Assembly (NCBI GenBank): GCA_000421065.1
Contig: ATWD01000003.1
Coordinates: forward strand, 62,001 to 126,000
Reading direction: 5' to 3'
DNA from: Acidobacteriaceae bacterium TAA 166
GTDB taxonomy: Bacteria; Acidobacteriota; Terriglobia; Terriglobales; Acidobacteriaceae
DNA: 64,000 nt
Shown here one piece after another: positions 26,004 through 34,457 of this stretch. Position numbers and translations under genes: made by a program. The notes under the pieces were generated by a model. The model was not told the origin of the DNA. It saw only the letters and a list, made by a program, of their open reading frames with translations, and searched no databases. Every line of letters begins with the position of its first letter. Positions within the stretch are counted from its first letter, which is position 1.

Positions 26004-26035
26004 TGATTCGCTTTCCCGATGTTCTGCGGAAGCAG

Positions 26036-26902
26036 TTATGCGTACTTGTTTATAAAATCCTTTACCCAGTCAACGAAGTAGACGGAAAATCCTTCTTCCG
26101 GGTTGGCAGCCCGATGAAAACTGTGGACACCGTTCACCATGTCAAGATTGCCGTACATCAACCACGGCGCTCCGCTTGATCCCCCTTCGAATTTGCTCTG
26201 CTTTCCAACGACAGCACCACTATCGAGACGCCGCGTGTATTGTCCTTCGTCGGACATCATGCAGCGACCACCTTCGAGATTGGCGGGATATCCAACCTCG
26301 ACCCAGGAACGGTCGTAGGTCCGGTTGATCTCATACCCCAGCCATCCTACGGCGTTGCCTATATCCAGATTGGATAGACCGCCTTTCTTCATGACCACGA
26401 CCCCCAAATCGTAGGGATATCCGTTGCCTGCAATCCATTCATTTGGAACGGCGCACAGATCGTAGCTCCAGGAGCCAAATGGCGCTGCCCCGTCAGTGTA
26501 GGAAGGGTCGAAGAGGATGTGAGTTGACCAGTCTTTGCTCTTAAGGTCATACAAGTTATGCGCGACCGTTAGCAGAAGACTGCGTTTAATGACACAAGCA
26601 GAGCCAACCCAGTCTGTTCCGTCGCTTTTGAAGAAGAGTTTGCCTGCCGTACACCATGGGTACTCCTCTGGATTAGCGACCGGAGCCGTCTTTTGGAGCG
26701 CGACTGATGCTGAGGCTCCACCGGACGGTGGGGGCTGACCGGGGATGGATTCCGGTTCTCCGATTTCGGTTGGAGCGAATGGAGTGGCCAACTCCACTGT
26801 ATCCTCCTGCGATCGTGGTTTAGCGCCGGCTTTTCGCTCGGGTGTCCAATAAGTATCTGAGTCGGCGTCGAGGTCGTTTGCTTTATGGCTTGTAAATTCC
26901 AT
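26036..26902 (-). CDS. V8-like trypsin-fold serine protease without signal peptide
   Basis: A 288-aa serine protease of the chymotrypsin fold. The triad is visible: H115 in LLTVAHN, D165 in PYDLGVVVM and S243 in GGSSGAPW. The wording is that of V8/glutamyl endopeptidase-like bacterial enzymes. The N-terminal 75 residues are hydrophilic and proline-rich (PFAPTEIGEPESIPGQPPPS) and look like a propeptide or linker. There is no hydrophobic signal, which is odd for this family and suggests delivery by another route or action inside the cell. The gene follows an unrecognised 279-aa gene by 33 bases on the same strand, so the two are probably one operon. Confidence 0.8.
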   Translation of the reverse strand: MEFTSHKANDLDADSDTYWTPERKAGAKPRSQEDTVELATPFAPTEIGEPESIPGQPPPSGGASASVALQKTAPVANPEEYPWCTAGKLFFKSDGTDWVGSACVIKRSLLLTVAHNLYDLKSKDWSTHILFDPSYTDGAAPFGSWSYDLCAVPNEWIAGNGYPYDLGVVVMKKGGLSNLDIGNAVGWLGYEINRTYDRSWVEVGYPANLEGGRCMMSDEGQYTRRLDSGAVVGKQSKFEGGSSGAPWLMYGNLDMVNGVHSFHRAANPEEGFSVYFVDWVKDFINKYA

Positions 26903-26935
26903 TTTTCTCCTGCTCCTCGCTATTTTTTTGTGACT

Positions 26936-27775
26936 CTAGCTGCGATTCGATTTAAAGATTCCGTCGAAATAGTTTTTCGACTGATCGATCGCGCCCTGTG
27001 TGAACTCTTTGATGAAATCTTTGACTTCCGTGCGGAACCATTCCTCTTGCCGCCACATTTCGATCTTGAAGGGAGCGACAAATTTCTCGACTCTAAAATC
27101 GAATTGGAAGTGGTCATAACTAACGCAGTTGCTCGTGAGCTTGAAGGTGCTTACCGTAAACTCCGTGAAAAAGGCCTGGATCTTTGGCACATAAATCCAC
27201 TCATCTTTTTCGATCTCGAAGATTTCGTGGATCATGCCGATCGTGGCAAATTTGTATCCTTCGCCATCACTCTCTGCGGCCAGACGAATGGCATCTCCCT
27301 GGGTTGCCAGGAATGCGGAGAATTCAGCCAGTGCCGCGCCTTCCGTAACGACTGCGGTGAAAAGCAGGTCGAGGAAGGAGGTTGCAATATCAATTCCCCT
27401 GATCTCGCGGTTGTAGGTTGACTCCGAAGAGGTAAACCCGCCGATGAACGGAGCCAGGCCCCACTCAATGGGTTCGCGCCAGATAGCAGGATCGTGTTTT
27501 GGTTTCACGCTGCCTTCATTTTCGGCAACCTGAAGGACAGCAGCGACTACGATTCCGGTAAGTCCCTCCAGGATCGCGCTCACTTCCTTGCGCTCCTGTT
27601 TGAGGTTCTCCGGAGGTTCATTCGACGATCCGTTGATGTACGTTACGAAACCATCGGTATCGGCAATTGTCGGGTCGAAGTCATCCTGCTTAATGTTGCG
27701 TTTTTTGAAGAACTCACGCGCTTGCGCAAGAGACGTTTGAAATTCCTGTTTCACGGTTTGGGCATCGGCAGACAT
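26936..27775 (-). CDS. Unrecognised 279-aa protein, first gene of the protease operon
   Basis: A soluble-looking 279-aa protein without signal peptide. It has an acidic, helix-rich N-terminus (QEFQTSLAQAREFFKKRNIK), a central hydrophobic stretch (DIATSFLDLLFTAVVTEGAA, about 129-148) and a beta-rich C-terminal third with a single cysteine, C217, in LTSNCVSYDHFQFDF. The length, absence of a signal and lone late cysteine recall Erwinia virulence factor Evf (about 281 aa, acylated on one cysteine). I cannot confirm that by eye and give it only as a candidate. It precedes a signal-less protease gene by 33 bases. Confidence 0.6.
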   Translation of the reverse strand: MSADAQTVKQEFQTSLAQAREFFKKRNIKQDDFDPTIADTDGFVTYINGSSNEPPENLKQERKEVSAILEGLTGIVVAAVLQVAENEGSVKPKHDPAIWREPIEWGLAPFIGGFTSSESTYNREIRGIDIATSFLDLLFTAVVTEGAALAEFSAFLATQGDAIRLAAESDGEGYKFATIGMIHEIFEIEKDEWIYVPKIQAFFTEFTVSTFKLTSNCVSYDHFQFDFRVEKFVAPFKIEMWRQEEWFRTEVKDFIKEFTQGAIDQSKNYFDGIFKSNRS

Positions 27776-28278
27776 TGATATTCCTCATGTAGAGCGGGTG
27801 TTTTGCAACGTGAACGGAGTAAGCCGCGCTCTGCAGATGTGTACCTGTCATCAGCAAAAATGCGCAGTTCGGAGACGTGAAACGGCTTAGGCGCCAGATG
27901 GCGTCTTGGTTGGAGCGTCAAGAGTCGATGTAAGAAGATGTCACCAAGCATGACAGCGCGCGACTGCGGAACTTGGTGGATCTCTTAAAGCCACAGATGA
28001 AAAATGATGGTTCTTATTGTTCTGTAGAGACAGATCGTCGTGGGGCACATGTCAAAGACATGATCCGGGAGCAATGAAATACTCGATATGTCAAAGGGGA
28101 GAATAGAAGGGAAGGTACGTGTTGAACTTGCTGTCAAGCAACTCACGGCTAAGCCGGTCGCCTTGTAGCTGAAAACATAAACGAATCGCGGCAGAGGCGC
28201 AAGTGAATGGGAGAAGATTCGTTGAGATTTCAATATCGGAGAAACCTCGGGATAGATGAAGGGAAGGACGGAGGTATC
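27776..28278. other. About 500-base divergent intergenic region
   Basis: Holds the upstream regions of the protease operon (minus) and the HD hydrolase (plus). A short dyad CATGTC/GACATG around 28048-28062 is the only structure noticed. No supported gene. Confidence 0.35.
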
Positions 28279-28980
28279 ATGCAAGACCTATTTACTCCCT
28301 TTGGGGAACTCGCACTCAAGCTGCAACGCTTTCTCCCCTCCGAGGGCGATGGCGCACATGACCTCTCGCACCTCCACCGAGTCTGGGGCAATGCGAAAGC
28401 CATCCACCTGGAGGAGGGAGGAGACCTCGAGGCATTGGCAGCAGCTGTGCTCCTGCACGATTGCGTTCATGTGCCGAAGGATTCTCCTTTGCGCGCAAAG
28501 GCTGCTGGACTTGCCGCCGAACAGGCCCGCATCGCGCTGACGGTCCTTGAGTGGTCGGGCGATCGAATTGGCCTTGTCGCAGGCGCCATCGAGAGCCATA
28601 GCTACTCGGCCGGAGTGCGCCCGTCCAGTCTCGAAGGCCGCATCCTTCAGGATTCCGACAGGCTCGATGCAATCGGATACATCGGAATCGCCCGCTGTTT
28701 CTATACGGCGGGGCAAATGAGTTCTTCGCTCTACGACCTCAGTGAACCTGAAGCCATTCTTCGAACCTTAGACGACCGCCATTTCGCGCTCGATCACTTT
28801 CCGAAGAAACTGATGAAGCTCGCTGAGGGCTTCCAGACGAGGACGGGGGCACGCCTCTCTCAGGAGCGTCAGCAGACGCTGCTGAATTTCTATCGCGGTT
28901 TCCTGAAGGAGATAGAGAACAGACCATCGCCACAGTCTATGCAGGAGCAGTTTGCCGTGAGTGCTCCCGCGAAAACCTGA
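28279..28980 (+). CDS. HD-domain phosphohydrolase
   Basis: A 233-aa HD-superfamily hydrolase. Metal-binding residues appear in order: HDLSHLHRVWGNA, LLHDCVHVPKDS (the HD pair), ESHSYSAG and DSDRLDAIG. The layout is like E. coli YedJ, whose relatives hydrolyse nucleotides or other phosphates. The frame is open from 28207, but GGAGG six bases before the ATG at 28279 fixes the start. It is convergent with an unrecognised minus-strand gene, and the substrate is unknown. Confidence 0.82.
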   Translation: MQDLFTPFGELALKLQRFLPSEGDGAHDLSHLHRVWGNAKAIHLEEGGDLEALAAAVLLHDCVHVPKDSPLRAKAAGLAAEQARIALTVLEWSGDRIGLVAGAIESHSYSAGVRPSSLEGRILQDSDRLDAIGYIGIARCFYTAGQMSSSLYDLSEPEAILRTLDDRHFALDHFPKKLMKLAEGFQTRTGARLSQERQQTLLNFYRGFLKEIENRPSPQSMQEQFAVSAPAKT

Positions 28981-28999
28981 ATCAGGAAACAGCAAGTGG

Positions 29000-30064
29000 T
29001 CAAGCGAGACCAAGCTTGTTTCGTTCGAGCGGACTCAGAAGTCCTGCCAGCGGATCGACGTCTAATTGAGATAGTTCTCGCCGGACCCTGTTTGCAAGAT
29101 CGAACGCACCGCGGCCAAAGATTGCGGGCCCGAAATTACGGGCCAACGGTATCGCTGAGCGGCCGACCTGGCCTATTGCTCCCACCGCCGCACCTACGCC
29201 AAACTTGCCTCCTGCTACTGCAGCGGCCGCACCTCCCGCTCCTGCTGCCGCCAAGATCTCCCACAATATTCTGACTGGATTGGTGTCGGCATTCGAAGAT
29301 ACGGGTGAAAACCTACGCGATGCGTCAAGCAACGACTCCTGAATCTCATCTGCCTCGCGGATCGTAGGAGCGTTTCGAAGGGCATTCAAGAGTTGCCAAA
29401 CCTTTGCGCGGGGTTCCTCCCATTCGTTCCTGAGATCCAAGATGACCTTGGGGATCGCCTGCCGATCGGCGGCTCTTTTCAAGACGATCCCGAGCACAGG
29501 TGGAACTACCAGTTTTACTCCCGAGTCCTGGAGATGTTTCGCAAACCGTTCCCAGTCCTGATCCAGTTCACTGAATAGCTGCTCAGGGTACCGTTGGGCA
29601 ATACTCATGGCCGATTGGCCGAAATCGCTGTAAAGGAGTGCGCTGCCGCCCTGCTCGACGACTCCGAGCATTCGCTTCAGGTAGTCTATGTGGGCTTCAA
29701 AATAAACGTTTCCATCTCCTGCATTGGCATGGTCAGCGGCCGACTGAATCAATGACGGACTCAGGTTGATCTCTGGAACCTCGAACTTGCGATTCATATC
29801 CGCAAAGAAGTCATAGCCGGTTAAGACGGGTGCGAAAGAGATGATCACGGAACGCTGGCCCACCGCTTTATCTTCCTCGCTCCAGTCCTCATCCTCCATA
29901 CCATGGGACGGCAAAGGCGCTGGATCCATCACGATCTCATCATGCAGAACAACCGTCCGGACAAAACGCTCAATGAGCAGCAATTCGCGCAGATCCGTGA
30001 AGGGACCTTGCACCAGGCTACGCAACGGATAGAAGGCCTCTGGATCACAAGCGGCAATAGACAT
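29000..30064 (-). CDS. Unrecognised protein with Ala/Gly-rich C-terminal hydrophobic segment
   Basis: A 354-aa protein (364 if the TTG at 30097 is used). The N-terminal half is mixed alpha/beta (DLRELLLIERFVRTVVLHDE, VIISFAPVLTGYDFFADMNR), the middle is helical and charged, and residues about 275-330 form a low-complexity hydrophobic stretch (AAAGAGGAAAAVAGG, VGAAVGAIGQVG). That stretch could insert in a membrane. I recognise no family. It is the second gene of a unit with the 402-aa gene upstream, and the pair is divergent from an XRE repressor gene. That arrangement is common for accessory or defence-like modules, but no functional motif supports it. Confidence 0.6.
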   Translation of the reverse strand: MSIAACDPEAFYPLRSLVQGPFTDLRELLLIERFVRTVVLHDEIVMDPAPLPSHGMEDEDWSEEDKAVGQRSVIISFAPVLTGYDFFADMNRKFEVPEINLSPSLIQSAADHANAGDGNVYFEAHIDYLKRMLGVVEQGGSALLYSDFGQSAMSIAQRYPEQLFSELDQDWERFAKHLQDSGVKLVVPPVLGIVLKRAADRQAIPKVILDLRNEWEEPRAKVWQLLNALRNAPTIREADEIQESLLDASRRFSPVSSNADTNPVRILWEILAAAGAGGAAAAVAGGKFGVGAAVGAIGQVGRSAIPLARNFGPAIFGRGAFDLANRVRRELSQLDVDPLAGLLSPLERNKLGLA

Positions 30065-30193
30065 GGGAAGATCATGGCACAGACTCGGAACGGTCAAAAG
30101 AGAGCAGCTCTCTATTTCGCACGTTGATGACGGTTTCAGTAGAAACGCCGTTCGTGAGCAGGCTATCGTGCGAGTATGGCTGCAACCTAGAAC

Positions 30194-31402
30194 CTACGAG
30201 TCAGCACCATTCGGGTAACGCCGGCTAGATCTCGTCGCAGCTACAACACCTGGCACCATCGGTAAAACAGAGGACGCATCATGCAGCAGCTTGGCTGCGA
30301 GGCGAGGGATCGACGGAATCTTCTCCTCGCCAGCGAATGAAATGCCGCGCCGCTTGGCCCTGACGAAATGGATCGTCTCGATCGTCCCTCCAAGGTTCTT
30401 CTCGACTGCGTTCCCGACTAATTGGACGCGCAGCAGGACGATTCCTTCCTTGGACGTCAACACGATCTCCCTGTCGGAATAGCTGCAGACGTGACTATTC
30501 CGGATACGGCAGAGGCCCCGGAGTTCTATGCAGATCCTCTCCCATATCGAGGAGCACTCCTCCGGGGTGAAGGTTCCACTCGCGCCAAGCCCGTTCCTGT
30601 TCCCCGATGCGAGTGCCTCTGCGGCTAAGAGCTCCTTCTTACTGAAGCGTCGACGCCCCACAGCCTGGCCCAGAAGCCTAGATCTGTCCTCGGAGGGGAC
30701 TCGGTGACTGCTCCTTGTCGATGTGCCCGCGCTATTGCCGACATCGTCCCTTTCACGTTCCGTGGACTGTAGGCTGCTCGGCGCTTGCTGTGCGATCTCC
30801 GCGATACGCTCAGCCTGCTGACTGAAATGCGCCGCCAACAGCGCCCGGGCATACTGCTTGATCGCCTCGAGCGAGGGTGTCGAGTCTGACTCCCCGAGCA
30901 AGGAAAACACCCCTGAGAGGGGAGAGGTTTCCCTAGACTCCAATCCTTGTTCAGCCAGAACATCCTCTCTCCCCATCGGCTCTATCGCGGAGCTGGTAAA
31001 CCAATCTTCCGCAAGCCAGTCGCCGGCAAAGTTGATAAAGGAAAGCATCAATCCTCTGGCCGCTCCATACTCCTCGATGTGGAAGCGGGAACCGATCCGT
31101 GCGCCGTCTTTTGAGGCATGGCATTCGACTGCGAAGATGTTCCGGGACTGAAACCGGACCGTTAGCACTCTAGCCGTCAGCCCAACCTGAAGGCGGGGGT
31201 ACCGTTTGCTTGGCCGCAGATCAATATAGGCTGCGAGCGTGCCGCTGTCATCGGGCCGTTCGGCTTCGACAAGCGTCCGCAAGTTCTGTTCGGCGGATCG
31301 GTATGGCTGCTGTCCCTGAATAGTCGAGATCTGTCGCAGCTCAAGAACCTCATTGGCTTCCAGAGCCGGGATCTCCTCAAGCTTCAACGCGCGATAGGAC
31401 AT
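30194..31402 (-). CDS. Unrecognised 402-aa protein
   Basis: A 402-aa hydrophilic protein with no signal peptide or transmembrane helix. An N-terminal domain of about 200 residues (LRTLVEAERPDDSGTLAAYI, LTARVLTVRFQSRNIFAVEC, YGAARGLMLSFINFAGDWLA) is joined by a Ser/Arg-rich linker to a C-terminal domain with beta-strand pattern (SYSDREIVLTSKEGIVLLRV, TIETIHFVRAKRRGISF). I can name no family. It lies 96-129 bases upstream of the 354-aa gene and diverges from the XRE gene at 31665 across a region with repeated TGTCCATAGGGC sequences, suggesting control by that repressor. Confidence 0.6.
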   Translation of the reverse strand: MSYRALKLEEIPALEANEVLELRQISTIQGQQPYRSAEQNLRTLVEAERPDDSGTLAAYIDLRPSKRYPRLQVGLTARVLTVRFQSRNIFAVECHASKDGARIGSRFHIEEYGAARGLMLSFINFAGDWLAEDWFTSSAIEPMGREDVLAEQGLESRETSPLSGVFSLLGESDSTPSLEAIKQYARALLAAHFSQQAERIAEIAQQAPSSLQSTERERDDVGNSAGTSTRSSHRVPSEDRSRLLGQAVGRRRFSKKELLAAEALASGNRNGLGASGTFTPEECSSIWERICIELRGLCRIRNSHVCSYSDREIVLTSKEGIVLLRVQLVGNAVEKNLGGTIETIHFVRAKRRGISFAGEEKIPSIPRLAAKLLHDASSVLPMVPGVVAATRSSRRYPNGADS

Positions 31403-31575
31403 TGTCTTACCAGCCTTTCTCGCGAGAGAGAGTACTGCCGCAGTACTGATACGAACTCAAATTCATTTCCAAAATCCCACCTCAAGGCTTGATTTCTCAA
31501 GCCGCTACTTAGCAGACCGTCCTGGTCCTGCGGTGAATCGAGCGAACAATGAATGCCCTGATTATTTTGTTCGGG

Positions 31576-31630
31576 CACACGTGTGTCCATAGGGCACAGG
31601 CCAAGTCTGTCCATAGGGCGTGGCCTATGG
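31576..31630. promoter_or_regulatory. Repeated and palindromic operator-like sequences
   Basis: The divergent region before the XRE gene holds CACACGTGTG (31576-31585, perfect palindrome), two direct copies of TGTCCATAGGGC (31584-31595 and 31608-31619, 24-base period) and a dyad CCATAGG-N6-CCTATGG (31611-31630) overlapping the second copy. They lie 35-90 bases upstream of the repressor start, as expected of autoregulatory sites. Confidence 0.6.
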
Positions 31631-31664
31631 AGCTTGCTGCGACAGAAACGCAGCATGACTTGGC

Positions 31665-31973
31665 ATGCCTCAGTTGAAGGGGAGCAGTGCCAAAATCGTA
31701 AGAGAAAGGAAAGCGTTCGGCCGAGCGCTCCGCCTGCTTCGCCTGGAGGTCAAACTCACCCAGGAGGAACTGGCGTTCGCCAGCGGAATTCATCCGACTC
31801 ATATCAGCGTCCTGGAGAAAGGGCATGCTTCCCCCTCACTACACACAATCCTGGCACTGTCCAGAGGCCTCGAGTTGAGTTCTACCACACTGATCCGGAA
31901 GACGAATAAAGAGCTTGAGATGCAGAAACGACTCAAAGCCGCTAGATCTGCGGGAAAAAGGAACAAGAAGTGA
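31665..31973 (+). CDS. XRE-family transcriptional regulator
   Basis: A 102-aa Cro/CI-type repressor. The HTH (about residues 18-75) reads FGRALRLLRLEVKLTQEELA followed by SGIHPTHISVLEKGHASPSL, ending in the usual LSRGLELSSTTLI. The C-terminal tail is lysine-rich. It is divergent from two unrecognised genes and preceded by repeated operator-like sequences at 31576-31630, so it probably represses itself and that pair. Confidence 0.87.
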   Translation: MPQLKGSSAKIVRERKAFGRALRLLRLEVKLTQEELAFASGIHPTHISVLEKGHASPSLHTILALSRGLELSSTTLIRKTNKELEMQKRLKAARSAGKRNKK

Positions 31974-31979
31974 TGTACC

Positions 31980-32011
31980 TGTGGAGCAGGCGCCGTCAGG
32001 CCTGCTCCACA
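31980..32011. terminator. Bidirectional hairpin between convergent genes
   Basis: A perfect 12-bp stem TGTGGAGCAGGC / GCCTGCTCCACA with an 8-base loop sits between the XRE gene (ends 31973) and the convergent LuxR-type gene. There is no T-tract on either side, so it is a likely but not classical terminator. Confidence 0.6.
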
Positions 32012-32033
32012 ATGGGAATATTGATTTATCCGG

Positions 32034-32660
32034 CTACAGAGAAGCCAGAACCAGCGGTTTGGTCCCAGAAAGACGGGACGCTTCGTAGGGCACCGCTGCT
32101 TGTGCCTCCGGAGAATTGGAGGAGTCCCGACGGACCATTGGCTCGGGATCGATTTGACGATCGAGTTCGATCAATACGCCGACCAACTCGGTTCTGTTGG
32201 TGACCTCGAACTGACGGTATAGCTCACTCAACCGTGCCCGGACCGTCCGAGGTTTCATTCCGGTAGCTCTTCCAATCTCAGTATTCCGAAGCCCCTTGGC
32301 GACCAGGCGAACGAGTTCAGCGTTGACCGGGGAGAGCATTTGAAGCGTGTTCTCAACACCCTTTGCTGCGTGGAATCTTTTGTTGGCCGTTCGTCTATCA
32401 CTGAAAAGTAGATCGAGACTGGCGCGACTGAGGACGACGACGGCCGGAGAATGGTGCTCAACGAGCTTCCATAGGCCTTCCAGCCCGCCGACAGCATCCG
32501 GGACGATACAAACCTCAATGCCATTCCCACATAGCCCTGCATGAGGCCCTCCAAGGTGTCCGCACACCAGAATGCGGTCAGAGAGACCTGTGATCCCGGC
32601 AGGGTAGAGATCGCAGCGTTTCGAGGTCTTACATGGGGAAGCGAGAGAGTTTGCTTTCAC
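32034..32660 (-). CDS. LuxR-type HTH transcriptional regulator
   Basis: A 208-aa regulator with GTG start (GGAG upstream). The C-proximal HTH, about residues 108-165, reads LSPVNAELVRLVAKGLRNTE then IGRATGMKPRTVRARLSELY, the GerE/LuxR pattern, followed by a 35-residue tail. The N-terminal 100 residues (DRILVCGHLGGPHAGLCGNG, HHSPAVVVLSRASLDLLFSD) look like a degenerate receiver domain without a clear phosphoacceptor Asp. It lies between the XRE gene and an AraC-like gene; target unknown. Confidence 0.78.
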   Translation of the reverse strand: MKANSLASPCKTSKRCDLYPAGITGLSDRILVCGHLGGPHAGLCGNGIEVCIVPDAVGGLEGLWKLVEHHSPAVVVLSRASLDLLFSDRRTANKRFHAAKGVENTLQMLSPVNAELVRLVAKGLRNTEIGRATGMKPRTVRARLSELYRQFEVTNRTELVGVLIELDRQIDPEPMVRRDSSNSPEAQAAVPYEASRLSGTKPLVLASL

Positions 32661-32845
32661 GTTGTTTCGTTCTCCGGTCCTTTGGTCTTACGTTGCTAGC
32701 TGCTCAGGGATTTACGGATCGAGTCGTCGAGGCGCCGCAACCGCGCGTCTGGCCAAAAGGGGAGTGGGCGCGACAAGAGTATGCTGCACCTATCGTGCGG
32801 TGGTGGCCAGCACATCTCATTGTCCAAACGGTGCAACCGACGGGT

Positions 32846-33319
32846 TTATCCTTCTCCTCCGCACTCCCGGCGGAACTCACTCGGAGATACTCCGTTCTCT
32901 TTGCGAAAGAACTTAGTGAAGGCTCCTAGATCCTCGTACCCGAGCTCTGAAGCAATGCTGTCAATCTTTCTGCTGAGTTCATTGCGCAACATGGTTCGCG
33001 CGGCTTCGTTGCGTATCCTGATTTGCATCTCCTTGGGCGGGTGGGGATAGTTCAGGCTGGCGAAGCCACGCGTCAGCGTGTGCAGGTTCACCTCGAGACA
33101 CTTCGCGAGAGTTCCCATTTTGATCAGGACGTTTCCCCGGTTCATATCTAAGACCATGAGGGCGAGGGTAGCCGCCCGTTCGCTCCGCCGGAGCGGTAGC
33201 TTGCCGGCATCGGCTCGTATGAGGCGAGCGTGCTCAATAAGCTGATGGTAGACGGCAGTCGACAAGTGCCTCTTTCGACGACGTCCTTTTTCCAACACTA
33301 CGTCAGGATCGTTTGCCAC
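32846..33319 (-). CDS. AraC-family HTH regulator (DNA-binding domain only)
   Basis: A 157-aa protein consisting mainly of an AraC-type double HTH: GTLAKCLEVNLHTLTRGFAS in the first HTH and SIASELGYEDLGAFTKFFRK in the second, ending GVSPSEFRREC. The open frame extends to 33418, but GTG at 33319 with GGGGAGAT five bases upstream is the better start and drops an Arg/Ser-rich leader that does not look coding. There is no separate ligand-binding domain. It precedes the LuxR-type gene on the same strand (186 bases apart). Confidence 0.75.
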   Translation of the reverse strand: MANDPDVVLEKGRRRKRHLSTAVYHQLIEHARLIRADAGKLPLRRSERAATLALMVLDMNRGNVLIKMGTLAKCLEVNLHTLTRGFASLNYPHPPKEMQIRIRNEAARTMLRNELSRKIDSIASELGYEDLGAFTKFFRKENGVSPSEFRRECGGEG

Positions 33320-33418
33320 GGGATCTCCCCGCCTCCCCAGACGGCGCGGGCGAGGCGATGTATAAGACCGGGACGGAGAGCGGCAATAGATCAGTGAGTC
33401 AAGAGGCCAGTAATCCAA

Positions 33419-34457
33419 TGGGCCGCAGATGGACTTCCTCGCTTAGCCCTGTTTCCTTGCTGATGCGTCTCATACCGTGCCCACGAATCCCGTATAAGCG
33501 GTGACAATTTGAACTGTCACGTTACAAAAAAAAGCAGCTTTCTTGCGTATCGAGGGGAAAAGGAAAAAGAAGCACTTTGGGGTCTGGCAAACAATCCAAT
33601 TCATCGCGGAGCGCAATTTCTCATCCAAAGCTAAGTAATTGAAAATATGGACGAGATATGGCGTAAAATTTCCCAATTCTGAGAAATTTACGAAAACCGG
33701 AAAAGCACATACACGGAGAATCTATCACCGGCTCCCCGTTCATCGAGCACAAAGTTTACCATTTTGTTTTCGTTCCGAATGTCGTTCGGCGAACAGAAGG
33801 GCAGTTGCAGACCATGGATGTCCGTCTGGCGCGGACCACGCACAGAGCCGGCCATTAGGGGGCCAACTCCTCGATGCCGGGCAGGCAGATGTCCGTAAGT
33901 ATCGTCCGACCTCGGTCTGGGGCCGCGTCCCATGACCGCCGGAAAACGTAAGTGCATAGCGTTCGTCGAGGGTTTTTAGCGCTCTAGGCCCCTCGAGGTT
34001 ACCGACGGCCGGATAGTCGTCGATAGGGCTTCATGCGCGACCAATGTTCCGTATTTTAAGGTATCGATGGAAAAAGGCATTCGGATTTGATTGTCCCTCA
34101 GCTGTCTTGAACGAAGTCTTCCGGATATTGCATAGGAACGGCTTAGAATGGACAACACAATTACCTGATGAACGCGACCGCCGGCCCGCCGGTCACTGGT
34201 CTGCCCGGCTTGCTTTGTGCCAGTGAGTAAGAGACAAACTGGAACCTTGATGGGCTTGGATTTTCGACACCAGTTAGAGGGGCTGGTTTCCGACCAAATT
34301 TAGGCAGGGAAGCAGAGGGACATTTCGAGCACAAGAAGCGATTCAGTGTCGAATAGATGATCGGTGTGTTGAAGCTGGCGTTCCGATTCAAAACAGTGCC
34401 ATCATGCCATAGTCAGCTCGTTTTGTGAGTTTCAGCATGAGCGATTCCACATATCTG
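33419..34457. other. About 1 kb without a supported gene
   Basis: The first third is noticeably A+T-rich. Short frames in both strands lack ribosome-binding sites and domains. The one structure noted is the dyad at 33662-33692. A small RNA or a decayed gene cannot be excluded. Confidence 0.4.
33662..33692. repeat. Near-perfect inverted repeat
   Basis: CGTAAAATTTC and GAAATTTACG face each other across about 10 bases, differing by one T. It lies in the A+T-rich gene-free stretch and could be an operator or small-RNA hairpin. Confidence 0.35.

Noticed and set aside
26885..27421. 178-aa forward frame opposite the unrecognised 279-aa gene
   Set aside because: No RBS, and the reverse frame has a coherent operon context with the protease; the forward frame looks like a shadow despite its length.
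33688..34391. Short frames in the 33.4-34.4 kb gap
   Set aside because: None has an RBS plus protein-like composition; a translated remnant could not be assigned.
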